A stretch of DNA of 64,000 nt from Erythrocercus mccallii (GCA_013397435.1 VZRG01000034.1:1423865-1487864); one strand, 5' to 3'; counted from the stretch's first letter, positions 26,154-38,875 are shown. Made by a program: numbers and translations. Notes: a model not told the origin generated them from the sequence alone.

Positions 26154-26880
26154 TCACAAAGTGTGTGTGGGTTTTTTAAACCAAATATTTTATGGATATA
26201 TGGAGTAACAAAACAGACAAAGTGAAGAAGAAATAATGTACCAATTTTCATATACTCACAAATTTTTTACATAGCATGGGCTGAAAATGTGACACAAACA
26301 TTCTTTTGTAACATACCAGCCTTTGCTGAGGGATATCAAGAAATAGTATAAATGCTTGCAGGCAATAATTTGTATTGCTTTGTGGTGAAGGAACTAGATA
26401 TTTGATTAAAAAGAAACCTTATTAAATGCAAACATTTGTCTTCTGTTTGCTTCTAACATTCATAAGAAGGAACAGATCCTTTAAAAAATGAATCCATTTT
26501 TCACCAGGATTCTTGGAAGGGCTTGTTAAATCAACAGGAACAAAGCCACACATCTGGAATTACTGCACTTCTACCAAGCACTACCTGATGCCCCGACACC
26601 TGAGCTGCATGAAAAGATGCATCCCACATATTTCTTCAGCTGTTAGCACAGCAACCTGATTCTCTCCCTTGAACAGAGAGAACAAGAGAGCTCTCTGGCT
26701 TTGCACCTTTGCTTTCCAATCTCAAGTTTGCACCTTTCTATCCCATGCTGCTTAGGGTTTTTGCAGCAAATCTGTGATGCACTGGAGTACAGTAGGCGGT
26801 TTACTTGTTTTTATGGAAGGACAATTTGTACTTAAAGCAGTGATTAGATGAATTCTTTCTTTCTTGCATGCTTTAGTTTC

Positions 26881-27200
26881 TGATGAGTACTAGCTTCATC
26901 AGTGTAATTATAATTAGCACTCTTCATCTTGCTTTTACGGTACCAGCTGGACAGATTGGTCCTCTTACTGCACAGATTGGCGGCAGGGTTGCCTACATGG
27001 AGTTAGGTGACAGGCACCATGAAATAACAGATGGTAAATTCAGGGCTTGTTGGCAATCAGCAGGTTTTTGCTAATGACTTAATTAGCTATGCAAATTGTC
27101 AAATCAGTGTGAACATTGTTTTTATCGAAAACTTTACCTAAATTAATTACCATAATTAAGTAGCAGAATGTCAAGTATATTGGATGTGTAAAAGGGCTTG
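26881..27200. promoter_or_regulatory. Candidate conserved enhancer with homeodomain and POU octamer sites
   Basis: This intronic block contains five TAATTA homeodomain cores (26905, 26911, 27080, 27144, 27153). It has a perfect ATGCAAAT octamer at 27089-27096, only three bases from one core. It also has a CAGCTG E-box at 26944 and TGACAG/TGTCA MEIS-type motifs at 27008 and about 27098. It sits 0.5-0.8 kb upstream of the terminal exon. The density of sites resembles vertebrate developmental enhancers. TAATTA is common in AT-rich DNA, so the octamer pairing is the more telling sign. Function is inferred, not shown. Confidence 0.35.
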
Positions 27201-27719
27201 GCTGGCTATGGATAAGAGACTTACCATCTTTATTAGTGTGCTGTGCTCTATGTTTGAGAAGTCTGAGGATAAGAAATGTGGTTTCTTTTAAACTACTTTT
27301 AAAATACGCATATCACCAAGTTCCAACTGAGATACATCCTGGTGCCTTTCCAAAGAAAATGGCTCAGGAAGGATTTACTGAATAAAGGCTAAATATTTCA
27401 AGGAGAAGTTTAAAGGCAGTTTCATAGCCTGTTTATTTGCTTAAAATCAGGCATATTTTTCAGCCTACCTGCTTTTCAGTTCTGGGGTTTCTGAGATCCA
27501 GAGCCGTGAGCATGGGGCTATAGAGATGTGTTATAGTTTTTAATTAAATTAGAAATAAAGTGTAAGCCTCTCTCCTTGTTCCTACTACGTGGGAACTTTT
27601 AACTCTGTTGTTCAAATGTCACAAAGTTAAAAAGATGCAAATTCTCTAACATAATTTTTTTAAGTTGATTTTTTCTCTCTCAAGGTTTCCATATAACAAA
27701 TATTGGGTGCTGTTCACAG

Positions 27720-27950
27720 GATGTGATGGTGGTAGGAGAACCAACTCTGATGGGAGGCGAATTTGGGGATGAAGACGAAAGGCTTATCACTAGATTAGAG
27801 AATACACAGTATGATGCAGCAAATGGCATGGATGATGAAGAAGATTTCAACAATTCACCTGCACTGGGAAATAACAGCCCATGGAACAGCAAACCTCCTG
27901 CTAACCAGGAGACTAAATCTGAAAACCCCACACCACAAGCTTCCCAATAG
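27720..27950 (+). CDS. LDB2: LDB2 terminal coding exon, LIM-interaction domain and stop
   Basis: The terminal canonical exon starts in phase 0 after TTCACAG and encodes 76 residues to a TAG stop at 27948-27950. It opens DVMVVGEPTLMGGEFGDEDE, the LIM-interaction domain that binds LIM domains of LHX, ISL and LMO proteins. It continues with RLITRLENTQYDAANG and an acidic, Asn/Pro/Ser-rich tail ending TPQASQ. The LENTQYDAANGMDDEEDF variant identifies LDB2; LDB1 has LENTQFDAANGIDDED. Compared with my recollection of human LDB2 I see only a few substitutions near the C-terminus. The three exons give 168 residues, slightly under half of the roughly 373-residue protein; the N-terminal dimerisation part is outside the window. 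Confidence 0.98.
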   Translation, partial: DVMVVGEPTLMGGEFGDEDERLITRLENTQYDAANGMDDEEDFNNSPALGNNSPWNSKPPANQETKSENPTPQASQ

Positions 27951-28022
27951 GTTATTCTGCAGCTGTGCCCACTGCAATGTACCTCAGTGGGTTATTAATT
28001 ACTGTTTCACAGCATTCTTCAA

Positions 28023-28040
28023 AATAAAATTTAAAATAAA
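28023..28040 (+). terminator. Proximal tandem AATAAA poly(A) signals
   Basis: Two AATAAA hexamers (28023-28028 and 28035-28040) lie only about 75-90 nt after the LDB2 stop. They could give a very short 3'UTR, but no strong GU-rich downstream element is evident. Confidence 0.3.
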
Positions 28041-28980
28041 CACCTTTCAAATGATACAGTATCTATTTCTTAACTAAAGCTATCCAACTTTTTTGTTAGG
28101 GAAAACTCTTGTATAAGCTTCCATATACATTCCTTGGAAGTACTGTCATACAACTAGATACTGGCACTGACCTCAATTAAAATAATTGAAAATTAAACAG
28201 CATCTCATGGCAAATTTCTGACAGTGCATTTTATTGGAAGGGGTTGTTTTTTTCTCATCAAACAATGGCCATATTTTAACAAGTCATCAGTGCTCAGGAT
28301 CTCATTAACATAACTATGTAAAACTTTTTACAATTGTAATATATTTTCTGCTTTTCAACTTGCACCTGAAATTTCTTGTTTCAGAAAAAGATCGACTTTT
28401 AAGGAAGAGTAATTTAAAGTAACTTTTGTTCATTCTTTAACTTTTCTTTCATCAGTCAATCATTTAAAGGATCCAGCATTTTTAATTTACATTTAGCTGA
28501 TGCCAGTAGATACTCTATCCATCATTTAATAAAAATACTGAAACAAGAAATGTCTTTTTTTCATCAAAGACATGAGAAATATTTTTATGTGGAAAAAGAC
28601 ACCCAGTCCTATGAGAGTTTATGCTTTGTAAAATTGCTGTTGATCCAGATATTTTAAAGCCATGTAATCCATTAACTTTGTGGGCAGCTTAATAAATCTA
28701 AAACTTTTGTGTTTTTATTATTGTATCTGAGTTGACTTTGTTGTTATTTCTTTTCATAGTATATTCCTTGTATAATATTTTTGTAAAGCCCTCATTTTTT
28801 GTTTTACTTTTTTGTTTTGGTTTGGTTTTTATTCCGGTGTATTTATGTGAAACTTTATAAAAGAAACTAATTTTTTTCATTTACATATTAATATGTTCAA
28901 CTCATCATGTAAAGACACAGTGAGTCAGTGTGTTATATGATACAACTGTATTTTATGTATGCTTTGCCAATAAGTGTGCC

Positions 28981-28986
28981 AATAAA
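28981..28986 (+). terminator. Likely main LDB2 poly(A) signal
   Basis: A canonical AATAAA followed within 10-30 nt by TG-containing sequence. It is the last AATAAA in the gene-proximal region, and the sequence changes character after it. Confidence 0.6.
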
Positions 28987-31676
28987 CTGTGTTAACAAAT
29001 GTGCTCTTACACAGTGCATTTAAAGTTCCTTGTACATACAACACACACACCCCCATGTTCAGGATCATGCTCCAGGGATTTCTGGAATCAGTGTTTCACT
29101 GACTTGCTGTCTTTTTCCAGCTAAAGGGAAAGCCTACAGTTAGGTGTGGATTGCTTGCAGCTCAATTTGGTTTGATGCTCTTTTTCTAACAATAACAATG
29201 TGCAGCACCACAGGTGAGTTACAGCACTGAGAGCCAAGTGTGAGGGCATCCAGCCAGAAGCTCCATCCTAAGCTTTGCATCCCTTGCCTTCCAGGGCTAG
29301 GGCTTATTGGAGCAGGGATTTCCACTTTGCTGAATTCTGTCTAATAGTTTTATGATGAGTCCCTCAACTGGTGATGGGAGGATTTTAAAAATCCTCCTTT
29401 CTTTGCTTTGCTATCATATCAATTGTTCACGCGTGCCAGTGAAACCCCTGCAGCGATGCAGCTGCTCTGAGCACAGCCCATCCTGCAAAGCCCCTCCCTC
29501 GGCTGAGCTGGAGGACTGAGGCACAAGCCCACATACCCAGGCACCTGGGAAGCCCTGCAAGGTGCACCCTGAGAGTGGCAAACACAGGAGGAACTGTCGG
29601 CAGAGAGATGTTGAATCTACACAATCCTGCCCTTTGTGCAGAGGAGTTTTTGTTCTTCCCTGAAACTCTACTTTCAATATTGCTGACCTTGTAAGAGCAG
29701 CTGAAGAACTCCGAGGCTTTTTCCTGAGTGGCTGTATGTATACCCAGAAGTCAGCCTAGGGAAATGTGTCTCCTTAGCATATATACATATTTTTTTAATC
29801 ATGCTTTTTCTGGATGTGATTCTACCAAACAGGTTTGAACCCACCACTGCAGAAGGAATACAAGGCAAAGCACCCTGTGTGGCCACTTGGTTCTTGGTGA
29901 AGGACAACTCCCTCCCTGCCTCAGGAACCAGCCTTGGCCCCGACCTTGGCCCATGCTCCTGCAAGCAAAATCCTTGTTCAATGAATTTTGGCACCTATGG
30001 TACTCCTTGCAGGAAGATAGCCAAACAGGCACTCCAGGCTCTAGAGCAAAAAGGATATAAACTGCGGAATTTAAAACTAGCTAAATAACAAATGTGGATA
30101 GCCATGCTGCTCCTTTGTAACACTTTCAGAATGTAGGAAACTGTAGTTTTATCATTCAGTGACTATATCAGCCCTGATTTTTCCATGTAAATAATTAAAT
30201 TCACAATGTATTCCATTAAGGGATCTCTGGCTTCTATATAACCACTGTAACATTACAATTATACACTGTAATTCTAATGTTCAAGAGCACTAATCATTCA
30301 TATTACATCTCCATGAAGAAAGGCGTTCCTTATTATTAATCTCTCAAGACTGGCACTACTACTTCAGTTTTTAAAAGATTTATGATATCATATTACTCCT
30401 GTTGCTTCAGTAAATAAACACAGGAATGCTTGAAAAATGGGCAACAGACTCCTTAGAGAGCTGTCCTTGAATTAATCTCCAAGGACACTTTCTCCATATC
30501 TCCTCAAAACCCTCATCTACAAGCTATCAATCCACCCTATTGTGGTTAGGGTGAACAACAGACACAGATAGCTGACTTTATTTATTCACTTATTCATAAA
30601 AGAAATGTCCATAATGGGCCAGCTCGAGGAAGTGGTTGAGATGGACAATAGCTGGACACGCAGTCTCCTTACTGGTACATCCTTCGGTCCCGTGCCCGGC
30701 TGCGTGGGCTTTTCATGTTTGAAATGACATGGTAGATTCAAGAATGTGATCCCATTTCTGATCCTAAGAGCTCATGTCCTGTCCTGAGGAACACTCCCCA
30801 TGGGTTGAGGATTAAAGACAGTGCTGACATGAGCTAATGGATTTTATGGCTTTTGGCTGGGGGTTCTCATTAAATGACACTGCAGCTTCCATGTGCTCTG
30901 TGACTGCCTGGCACAGAGCAGTGGGAAAGGTGAATAAACACCACAGGTGAGTTGAAGCAACAGGTTTGTAACAGCTGAGGTCGCAGCCTGAATGAGGAAA
31001 GCTGGAAACCAATAGTTAATTTTACTGTAATCAAAACTCACCATCTATCAGAACATTGTATCTCTCTTAGAATTTGAAAGGAAATAATATTTTTGGCACT
31101 TCCCCCTGGGGAGCACTGCAGCTATTGAAAGGAGGAAGGAAACTTATCTCATGATGTTGAAATACTTTCATAAAGAAAGCTCTTGTTTGTTTTAGCTAAA
31201 TGGAGGGAAATACTGGCCCTGAGAAGATGCCCGCACAAATCAGAGGGAGGAAGTTCCAGGAGTTTACTTGGAAAAGCTGAATCACATAATTAGTGAAGTG
31301 ACCAAATTCGAACACTGATAACCAAGCTGGTTGCTGTTACAAAGAACTTAAACCATGCAAGAAGCATAAGCACTGGTGGGTGTTGATTGTTCTTTGAATT
31401 GCTTTGTTTGGAGAAGGATTTTGTTTGTTTTCTTGGGGGGGAGGTGGTGAGGGGAGTCTTTGTTCAGCATAGTCCATTTCATAGAGAATTTTCAACTCCT
31501 GTCAATCACCAGCTGGTCTCACCAGCTGCCCCTTGTAAGAACATTTCAGTTCCTAAAGCTCCTTCTTTCTCTCTTTCCACAACAAGCAATATTTAAATTT
31601 TTTTAATCTCTTCAGAAAGAAGGTTTTCTCAGGTTTCATCATCTTTGCATTAATGTGTATGGGTCCAATAATGTGG

Positions 31677-31730
31677 TAGGATAATTCAGTTTGGAAGGAA
31701 CCTTGGGAGGTATAACTAGTATTTTCATTC
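31677..31730 (-). mobile_element. CR1-like LINE fragment
   Basis: The segment with TTTGGAAGGAACCTTGGGAG followed by an ACTAGT-like end resembles the antisense of the CR1 3' region as I remember it. In birds that region reads TTGGAAGGGACCTT...CTAGT. It is short and diverged, and only this core is recognisable. Confidence 0.4.
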
Positions 31731-34400
31731 TTTCAGCATCACAGACCTCTGTGAAAGTCATGACTAATTTTTAGCCTTGGTCCTGGAGAACTTACTGCTC
31801 TCAAACATTTGGGAAGTACCCAACTTGCATCCTGGAGGAGCAGAACAAAAAACACCCCACACCAGAAAGCTGAGGATGCCAAGGATGATCAGTCAAAGTG
31901 TGCAGGAAGACACAGGGGTTAGAGGGGGGAGGAAACTTCCAAAGGAAATGGTAAAATACTGAACACCGCTGGGTGTTCTTTAACACCACGGTGGAGAGAG
32001 ACTCCCTACCCAGCCATGGCTGCAAAACACCATTAAAGGAGTCTAAATGATAGAACAGACTAAATTTTGCGATTTCACAGCCTCCATGAAAATCCCATTT
32101 TAGCAAAGACAGGATGAAAGAGAAAACATGAATGATTGATATTGAAGGAAACCTAGTTTGTGTCTAATATATCCTGGAGAAACTGCTAATGGAAATTGAA
32201 TAGTCCTAAAAATATATCCTGCAACTGCAACACTGATCAAGTAGCCCTATGGTGATATATTGCATGTCCAAATTAAAGATGCCCTGGGGCACATGTAAGC
32301 CCAGCAACTGGTTTTACTGAGCAGGACTGGATGATTTGTATGTTTTTTCCTAGCTTTTTGACAGCATATTTTTATACAAGGCTAAGACCTGAATCTTCTA
32401 CTATGTAAGAGGAGCTACTGAATATTTAACATCCCATAGAACTGATGTTACTCCAGCATGTCATTATGCTCTATTAGGAAGCCTGGTGGTACCCCAGCAT
32501 TGCAGAATGGCAGATGGTACCTTTAGATAGTCACTTATGGAAGTCTCTAAACTTATGGACCATACTCATACATTTCTTGAGAAAATATGAATTTCCACTG
32601 AATGCTCACTGTATTAAAATCTGTTCTAATTTACCATGTTATTTGACAGCAAGTAGTATCTATTCTTTAAAGGGGAGAGGTTTTATTAGGAACAGTGATA
32701 AAGCAATCTAACTGTAAAAGCATTTCTTCCATGACCCTGTGAATCACTTCTGAAATAAAAGAACTTTATCCCTCACATCAAGAAATAATTTTTAATGGGT
32801 CTATGGGCAGTCTTAATTCATAAGCACATTTTAAAAGACCATTATAAAGATGACATCAGGAAATAATTCACTTATGCATACAGAATCAAAAACTTTATAA
32901 AAAGCATCCATCTATGACAGAGCACAAACACTCCAGCTGCCCAAGAAATTCCCAATTCTGTTTCCACCCATTTTACAGGGATCAGGATGAGATGGATCAG
33001 CTTTAGTTTGAATAAGATACTGAATCTATCCCTGATAATACAGGTTACAGGTTACTGCACATTAGCAAAGGAATGTGCTTCACCAGATAAATGCCCACCC
33101 AGTGTTCCCCCACATCTGTTGGACAACCAAATTCAGGGTCTTTTAGTTCAGTGCTCGTGGCTGGAGTCCAAATTTCTTCAGGTTGATTTTCTTTTTTTTT
33201 CTATGTGTGGTTGTGGGGATTTTATGAAGGTGGGGATATTTAATTTGAGAATATTTGGCGTCTTCTTTTTGCTTTTTTTTTTCTTCTTCAATCTGTGCAG
33301 TGCCCTATAAGTACTTCTCAGATGTCCAAGACCACATCAGTTGGAAGGTGACATGAAGAGCACGTTAGAGTATGTGTGTAGCAGCGTTTTATATTATGTT
33401 AAAAGAAACTGCATGATCTCTGGAGATCCTCAAGTTGTGTATCACCCCAGCTTAATTAATAGCTCTGTCTCAACAACTCTGAATTCATCTAAGTTGCTAT
33501 GTATAACTTTGTATTGAACAGCTGTAATGTATAAGGTTAGCATCTCCTTTGTAATGCATTAGGAGGCATTTTAGCAAATGCTTGACATAAAGCAGGCATT
33601 TAACACTCCTTATTGCATTCACCTGCGACTCTCATTTCATCACATGAAGTTTCATCCTCCCTGAGTAATCTCTTGGGGTGTCTGAGTACAGATAAAAGCC
33701 TTTAAGATCTGGTGTTTGGTGCTTTCAGATGCTGGGGAATTTTTTTCCATTCTATTTTCTTCCATCTCTCTTTGATAGCTTATGAAAATTTGTTTGTAAT
33801 TTTGCACAAAATTTTTAACTTTCCATCTTCTTCTGGCCATGTGCAAAACAGAACACAGGACTCACATGTGCTCCACACAGACAAACCCATCAAAACCAAG
33901 GTGGGTTGCTCCCGGCTTGCCAAGAGAGATCAAATTCAGCAGACAGAAGGTGTGAAATTTAGGAACTGTGATCAATACTGGGGCTTGCGTCTGTCTTTGA
34001 CTGCAAACTCTATTCGGAAAGGGAATTTTCAGCTGTCTTCTTTGAAATATCCCCTCCAGGTTAAACTCATGTTCCAAAGGGTGATAACAAAGGGTAAACT
34101 ACTGAGATAGCTATCTTTTCACTGGGGTTTGTCAGCAGCTCTGTCTGTGTCTGTGCATAGACCACCAGCTCCTCCAATGTGAATCAGGTGGGAAGTGCTG
34201 CAGGAGCTGGGCTTATAGCGAAGGTGTCCCTGGAGAGCAATCACGAGCCTTTATTGTGGTTCCTGAGCTCTGCAGCAGTAATGCAATTTCATTTCTGCAT
34301 ATCACAGCTATCTCCTCTGCTGGTCTTTGTGTCAACAGGGATGGGGAGCTTCAAGTTTGCTTTGTTTGTTTTGCTGCTATGTCAGCCTAAAAGCTAAAAA

Positions 34401-34414
34401 TATATATATATATA
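34401..34414. repeat. (TA)7 microsatellite
   Basis: Seven TA dinucleotides. Confidence 0.9.
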
Positions 34415-35465
34415 ACCTGTATCAACCTTCTTTCTTCCAGAAAATGTATTCTTTTTAAATATAACCCCTTTTCCAAAGAAGTCAGGACTTCCTTGAGAAG
34501 GGCCTAACTCAAATGTCACGCAGCAGGATTTGGCTTTACTGTAGATGCCAGTTGCATTCCTGAGAGGAAGGAAAAAATACTAATGGCCAGGTTATAATGA
34601 GGGTCTGAACAGTAGCACTCCACAGGGAGGCAACATTTTTGAGCTCAAGACCATGTAATAGTAGGATATGGGCCTTTAAAATGGAAAGAGATTTGTCGAG
34701 TCCTATGATTTTTTCTGTGAGACCCACAGCATGGCCATTTCTCAAGTAGGGCAGGAAACTGCTGGGGAAGGAAGGAGTGGTCTGTATAATAATTGCCTTC
34801 AAACAGTCTGAGGCTTCTGAAAGTGGCAATCTACAAGATAGCAGTTTCCAAGAAAAGTCCATATACAGGGGAAGAAAATTGCAATCAGTAATGAAGGAAA
34901 CCTTCTAGCCATGAACCTTCCAGGTCTAGCGGGCACTTCCAGGTACCAGGATGGGCAAGTAGCTGCAAGGTCAAGACTCAAACGGGAAAATGGAAAATTG
35001 ATCTTATTTAATAGGCTTTTAATTTTACTCATATGTTTTATTTTTTAATCATCTATGACCATGCTGTTCAGTTCCAAAACCTTCTGATTTCTTAATTGCA
35101 ACAATCTCCTTTAGCTGACTAACAGGTGGATTAATCTGAAATATCCTTTGAGGCAGAAGAAAGAAAGCATAGGGATGGGACAGCCCTACCTTAAAACCAG
35201 TAGAGTCATTTTGTCACATTAACAGCCTGGCTGCAGCCAAAGCGTTTCTGGGACTGTTATACTCATCTACCCACACCTCACCCTCCATCTGAGTAGCCTA
35301 CAATCTCGTCCAGACCAACATCTTCCTTAGGAGAAGGTTTGTGGTGATTTGACTATCACTTCAAAATGTCTTCCTATATGACTTGGTTGTTGTGAAATAT
35401 TCAGAGTGGATGTACAGAAATAATGATTTCTCAAAATCATGATTCTTTAATATTTTGTTTTGATT

Positions 35466-35484
35466 TGTTGGTTGGTTGGTTGAT
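35466..35484. repeat. GTTG short tandem repeat
   Basis: About four to five GTTG units in a T/G-rich stretch. They are the complement of the CCAA units seen at 38.88 and 53.0 kb. Confidence 0.8.
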
Positions 35485-35958
35485 TTTTTGTTCAACCAAA
35501 ACCTTTTCATTTGTTTGGAATGCATTTTTCCTTTTGGTTCCTTCTGGGTATTGAAACTTTAAGTTGTACTTTGATAATTTTCTTTCCAGAGGTGATTGTC
35601 ATGAAACTACAAGTGCCACAAATTTGTTTTCCGTTTAAAACAAACAGTTAAAATTTTCTGGAGCTGGTAAGTAAAATATCAAATACAAGCACTTCTGAAC
35701 TAGCCAGGGGTGGGCTGATGAGGTTCCATTCTCAAGGCTCTTGACTAAGCTACAACACTTAAGAATGAATTACACAGATTGTGTCCTGCCCAGCTCTCTA
35801 CAGAAATATGCTTGTAAATGCTGTGGAGAGATAGTTTGAGGGACATATGAATGATATAGAAGGACACAGATCACCCAAAACATCACTTATTCCATCTTTC
35901 TCCTCTCCTTCCTTCCCCAATCCCCTTCAATATTTGAAAAGAGACTAATCCAGGAGAC

Positions 35959-35967
<9 letters not shown>

Positions 35968-35991
<24 letters not shown>
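35968..35991. repeat. A24 homopolymer
   Basis: Twenty-four uninterrupted A residues. No retroposon body is recognised upstream, and a GC-richer block follows. Confidence 0.95.
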
Positions 35992-37289
35992 GGTCATAAA
36001 GACTTGTCAGCTCTGGCTTTCCAGTTACAAGGGCTCATCTCAGGATGCTGTTGCTGTGTCAGCTGGTGCTTTACATGTGACCAGAACTGGATAACCTTGA
36101 CGGGACTGTGGCCACTGTGTACATGTCTGGCTTTATTGCACTTTCTGTGCCTACAGCACAGCAAGCAGTTCCTAAAAAGCTCAGTTTTCTGTAATTCCCA
36201 CAAAAGGACTGCATTGAGGACCTCACTTTCTGTAAAAAACCAAAAGGCTTCAGAGCTTCTCTGTCCTGGTAGCAGATCCTTGGTCCCTGATGGGAGGCCA
36301 GCAGTGCCCTGACCAGGAGCACAGCGCACTCCACTGCCCGGCTCGTTCACAACCTCATCCCATCCTTCAGCAGCGGGCACAGCCCCTCTGCCTGAGCATC
36401 CACAGTCCTGCACTGAGGCCACTCAGCCTTTTATACAACCCAGGATATTTGTATGTCTCAACATTTGTGAGTCTTGAGTGGAGCTGGGCCAATTTGGATC
36501 CCTTTATTAGCAGTATTAAATTCCATTGTAAAGGTATTTCCACAGCTGTGAGTTATTCAACATAAACTACTGAAGTAGAGAATAGGCTGCAAATAACCCA
36601 CCAGGGAACAATTTCTTGAGTGCTAGTCATCCAGCAAATTCCTTTATTCTCAATTTTTATAGCAGGATTATTTGATGTAGTGGATATGTCCAGGTTATAA
36701 TGTATTTGATTATTTATAGCAGATATCATGTGTCATGAGTTCCATTTTAAAATGGACAAGGATTATTTGAACTAGACAGATGTGATGTTAATTTCCAAAA
36801 CTAACCTCATTTTCAGTGGAGCCTGTGCTATTGCTGTACTTTTGAGAATATCCCTTTTCTGGTAATTTGTCAACCCCCCTAGTTGTTTTGCTACTAAGCC
36901 TACTTCATCCTGTGATTTTTCTGTTTCCTATATCTTTCCTTGATGACTATTCCTATTTCCTAGTGAAATATTTCCCTCCCAATGCCACCAAATGGATCCC
37001 TCTCTATGGAAAAAAAATTCTCATTCTGTTCCCCGCTACATCAACACTCAAGATATTTTCTCAGTTCTGTGGAGACCCCAGGAGCAGGTGTCACCTGCTT
37101 CTTATCCCCTGGAATGGAAACTCCCCCTTCTGTGTCACTTGCCTGAGCCAAAAGTGTGGTCTCTCTCCTGAGAAATATGTTTAGAGGATATGCACCTTTT
37201 TAAAATGCTACTCCATTACCCTAAAAACAAGGAGACCTTTACACAATTCTTGCTGGTGTCTCCAAATCAAGCTATTGGCACAGCACATT

Positions 37290-37899
37290 TGTTGTGGTTT
37301 AACCCCAGCTGGAAACTGAGAACCACAAATCTCCTTGCTTACATCCCACCCACCCTTCCACACACTTCCTCTCTGGTGAGATGGGGAGGGGAATCAAGGA
37401 AAAGAAATAAAAAACTCTTGGACTGAAATAAGGACATTTTATTAATTAAAAGTAAAATATAATAATTCTAATGATGATAATAATAGCAATAATAACAGTT
37501 GTAATGAATTGAGGGAGTAGTTGTAATGAATTGAGAGAGGGAGAGGAATAAAATCCAAGAGAAACAAGTGTTGTGCATTAGAATTGCTCACCACTCACTG
37601 ACCCCATACTCTGTCCATCCCTGAGCAGCAACTGGTGCCAGCTCCCCCCCAGTTTATATAATCAACAAGTCCTGTGAAATGGAACAGCCCTTTGGTCAGT
37701 TTAGGTCAGCTCTCCTGGCCATGCTCTCTCCTGGCTTCTTGTGCACCTCTGACTGGCAAAGCACAGGAAAGTCCTTGATTTAAGCACAAGTGAGCAAAAG
37801 CCAGAACACCAGTGTGTTATCAGCATGATTCTCATATTGAACCCAAATCACCTGTACCATATGAAGAAAATTAACTCTGTCCCAGCCAAAACCAGAACA
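37290..37899 (-). mobile_element. Solo LTR, avian ERVL-type, minus orientation
   Basis: A 610-bp element bounded by TGTTGTGGTTTAACCCC and CCAAAACCAGAACA. Read on the minus strand it starts TGTTCTGGTTTTGGCTGGGA and ends GGGTTAAACCACAACA, the termini of a common avian ERVL-type LTR. On the minus strand a TATATAA box (37654-37660) precedes an AATAAA signal (37438-37443), the expected U3-R-U5 order. No internal viral genes flank it, so it is a solo LTR. The five bases on each side do not match, so no target-site duplication is visible. It carries a private 22-bp tandem duplication at 37497-37540. It shares its family with the LTR at 63349. Confidence 0.85.
37497..37540. repeat. 22-bp tandem duplication inside LTR
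   Basis: Two adjacent 22-bp copies beginning AGTTGTAATGAATTGAG, differing at the last few positions, lie within the minus-strand LTR. I see no equivalent in the related LTR at 63.3 kb. Confidence 0.9.
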
Positions 37900-38875
37900 A
37901 TTCTTTTTGGAGGCTGTTGTTTCTGTCTGTCTCTTCACCCCTTTTTTACTATTGAAAATATTTTGACTGACATAGTAACATCAAGGGCCCCTATACCTTG
38001 TGCCAACAGGGTTCCTGAACACCAGCTCCACATTCAGCTTCTCTGCCATCCCCCTGCTTTCACAAAGGTGATCAAATTGCCCAGATTTTCTACCTGCAGC
38101 TTCCAGATGAACCCATCAGCCCAAGGCCAGATTCTGCCCCACCATGAAACATGCTCAGCAGGGATGGCAAGTGTGCTAGAGCAGTGGCCAGGCAGTGAAG
38201 TCTCAGCAGATGCTGTGCCTCTGTATTTGCAGTTCTGTTTTCCCCTTTCTTCCATGTGATGGAGAGACCAATTCTGGAATGTATTTCTGAGGTTATTCCA
38301 TACTGAGCTGAGTCATTAAAGTGCATTACCTACAACTAACGTCCTTTTTTATTATTTTTGTTTAATTCCCCGTATTTATGGTGTCACACGGGTGTGGCTT
38401 CAAAGTGCTGTGCATGGTTTTTGTTTGTGTAATTTCCATTGAATTTTAAATTTTTTAAATAGAAACTGTAGCAAAATCTTCCAAGTGCCTCTTAACAGTG
38501 CTAGGATTTCATTCCTGTCATCCTTATCCTTTTTTGCAGACTATTCAGCCAGCAATATTCAGAGCTTTTCTTAATGCCTTCCATCTTCTCTGTGCTGCTG
38601 GGAAGGGGCCAGCTATCAGCCAAACAGCAAGTAAATAGACTGCCTGCATTTAGTGTAGTGACGGGCACATATGTTTTTAGTGAAGAGTTTATTTGCCAGA
38701 AGAAAACTAGTTTGAGAATTCAGGTCAAGTTTTGGTGAATAACTTTGAACTAATAAATATAAGAAGTGAGGACAGAAAGATTTCAGAAGTGCAGGAAAAA
38801 CTCATATCAATTTTTCTGGAACCAATCAGCTCTGTTTAAGTCGGGCTAGGCTACTCCTGTTGCCAGCAGGAATAG

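Larger units (their letters stand above)
18672..27719 (+). other. LDB2: LDB2 last intron
   Basis: A 9,048-nt phase-0 intron from GTAAGT to a TTCACAG acceptor. If retained, its first codons would add about 22 hydrophobic residues before a stop and remove the LIM-interaction domain. It contains an A-rich run near 19.6 kb, a GA repeat near 25.3 kb, an unassigned minus-strand open stretch at 25.8-26.2 kb, and a homeodomain-site-rich block at 26.9-27.2 kb. I found no additional LDB2 exon in it. Confidence 0.93.
27951..29003 (+). other. LDB2: LDB2 3' untranslated region
   Basis: About 1.05 kb of AT-rich sequence from the stop to shortly after the AATAAA at 28981. AATAAA hexamers at 28023, 28035, 28528 and 28691 could support shorter 3'UTRs. 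ATTTA pentamers and a T/G-rich stretch near 28797-28830 are present. The 3' end is inferred from the last strong signal and the following TGTGTTAAC...TGTGCTCTT; transcript data would be needed to confirm it. Confidence 0.75.
29004..37289. other. Non-coding region downstream of the canonical LDB2 end
   Basis: No gene recognised. Open frames on both strands are short and compositionally random. Contents I can name are a short CR1-like piece at 31.7 kb, a (TA)7 repeat at 34.4 kb, a GTTG repeat at 35.47 kb, an A24 run at 35.97 kb, and a GC-richer block at 36.0-36.4 kb. If the candidate exon at 40921 is real, this would be intronic for that isoform. Confidence 0.6.

Noticed and set aside
29822..29845. 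GGTTTGAACCC resembling a tRNA T-arm
   Set aside because: No matching acceptor, D or anticodon arms at tRNA spacing.
29801..30088. 95-codon plus-strand frame ending in a basic, helical-looking tail
   Set aside because: No domain, no splice sites in register and an ordinary codon pattern for non-coding DNA.
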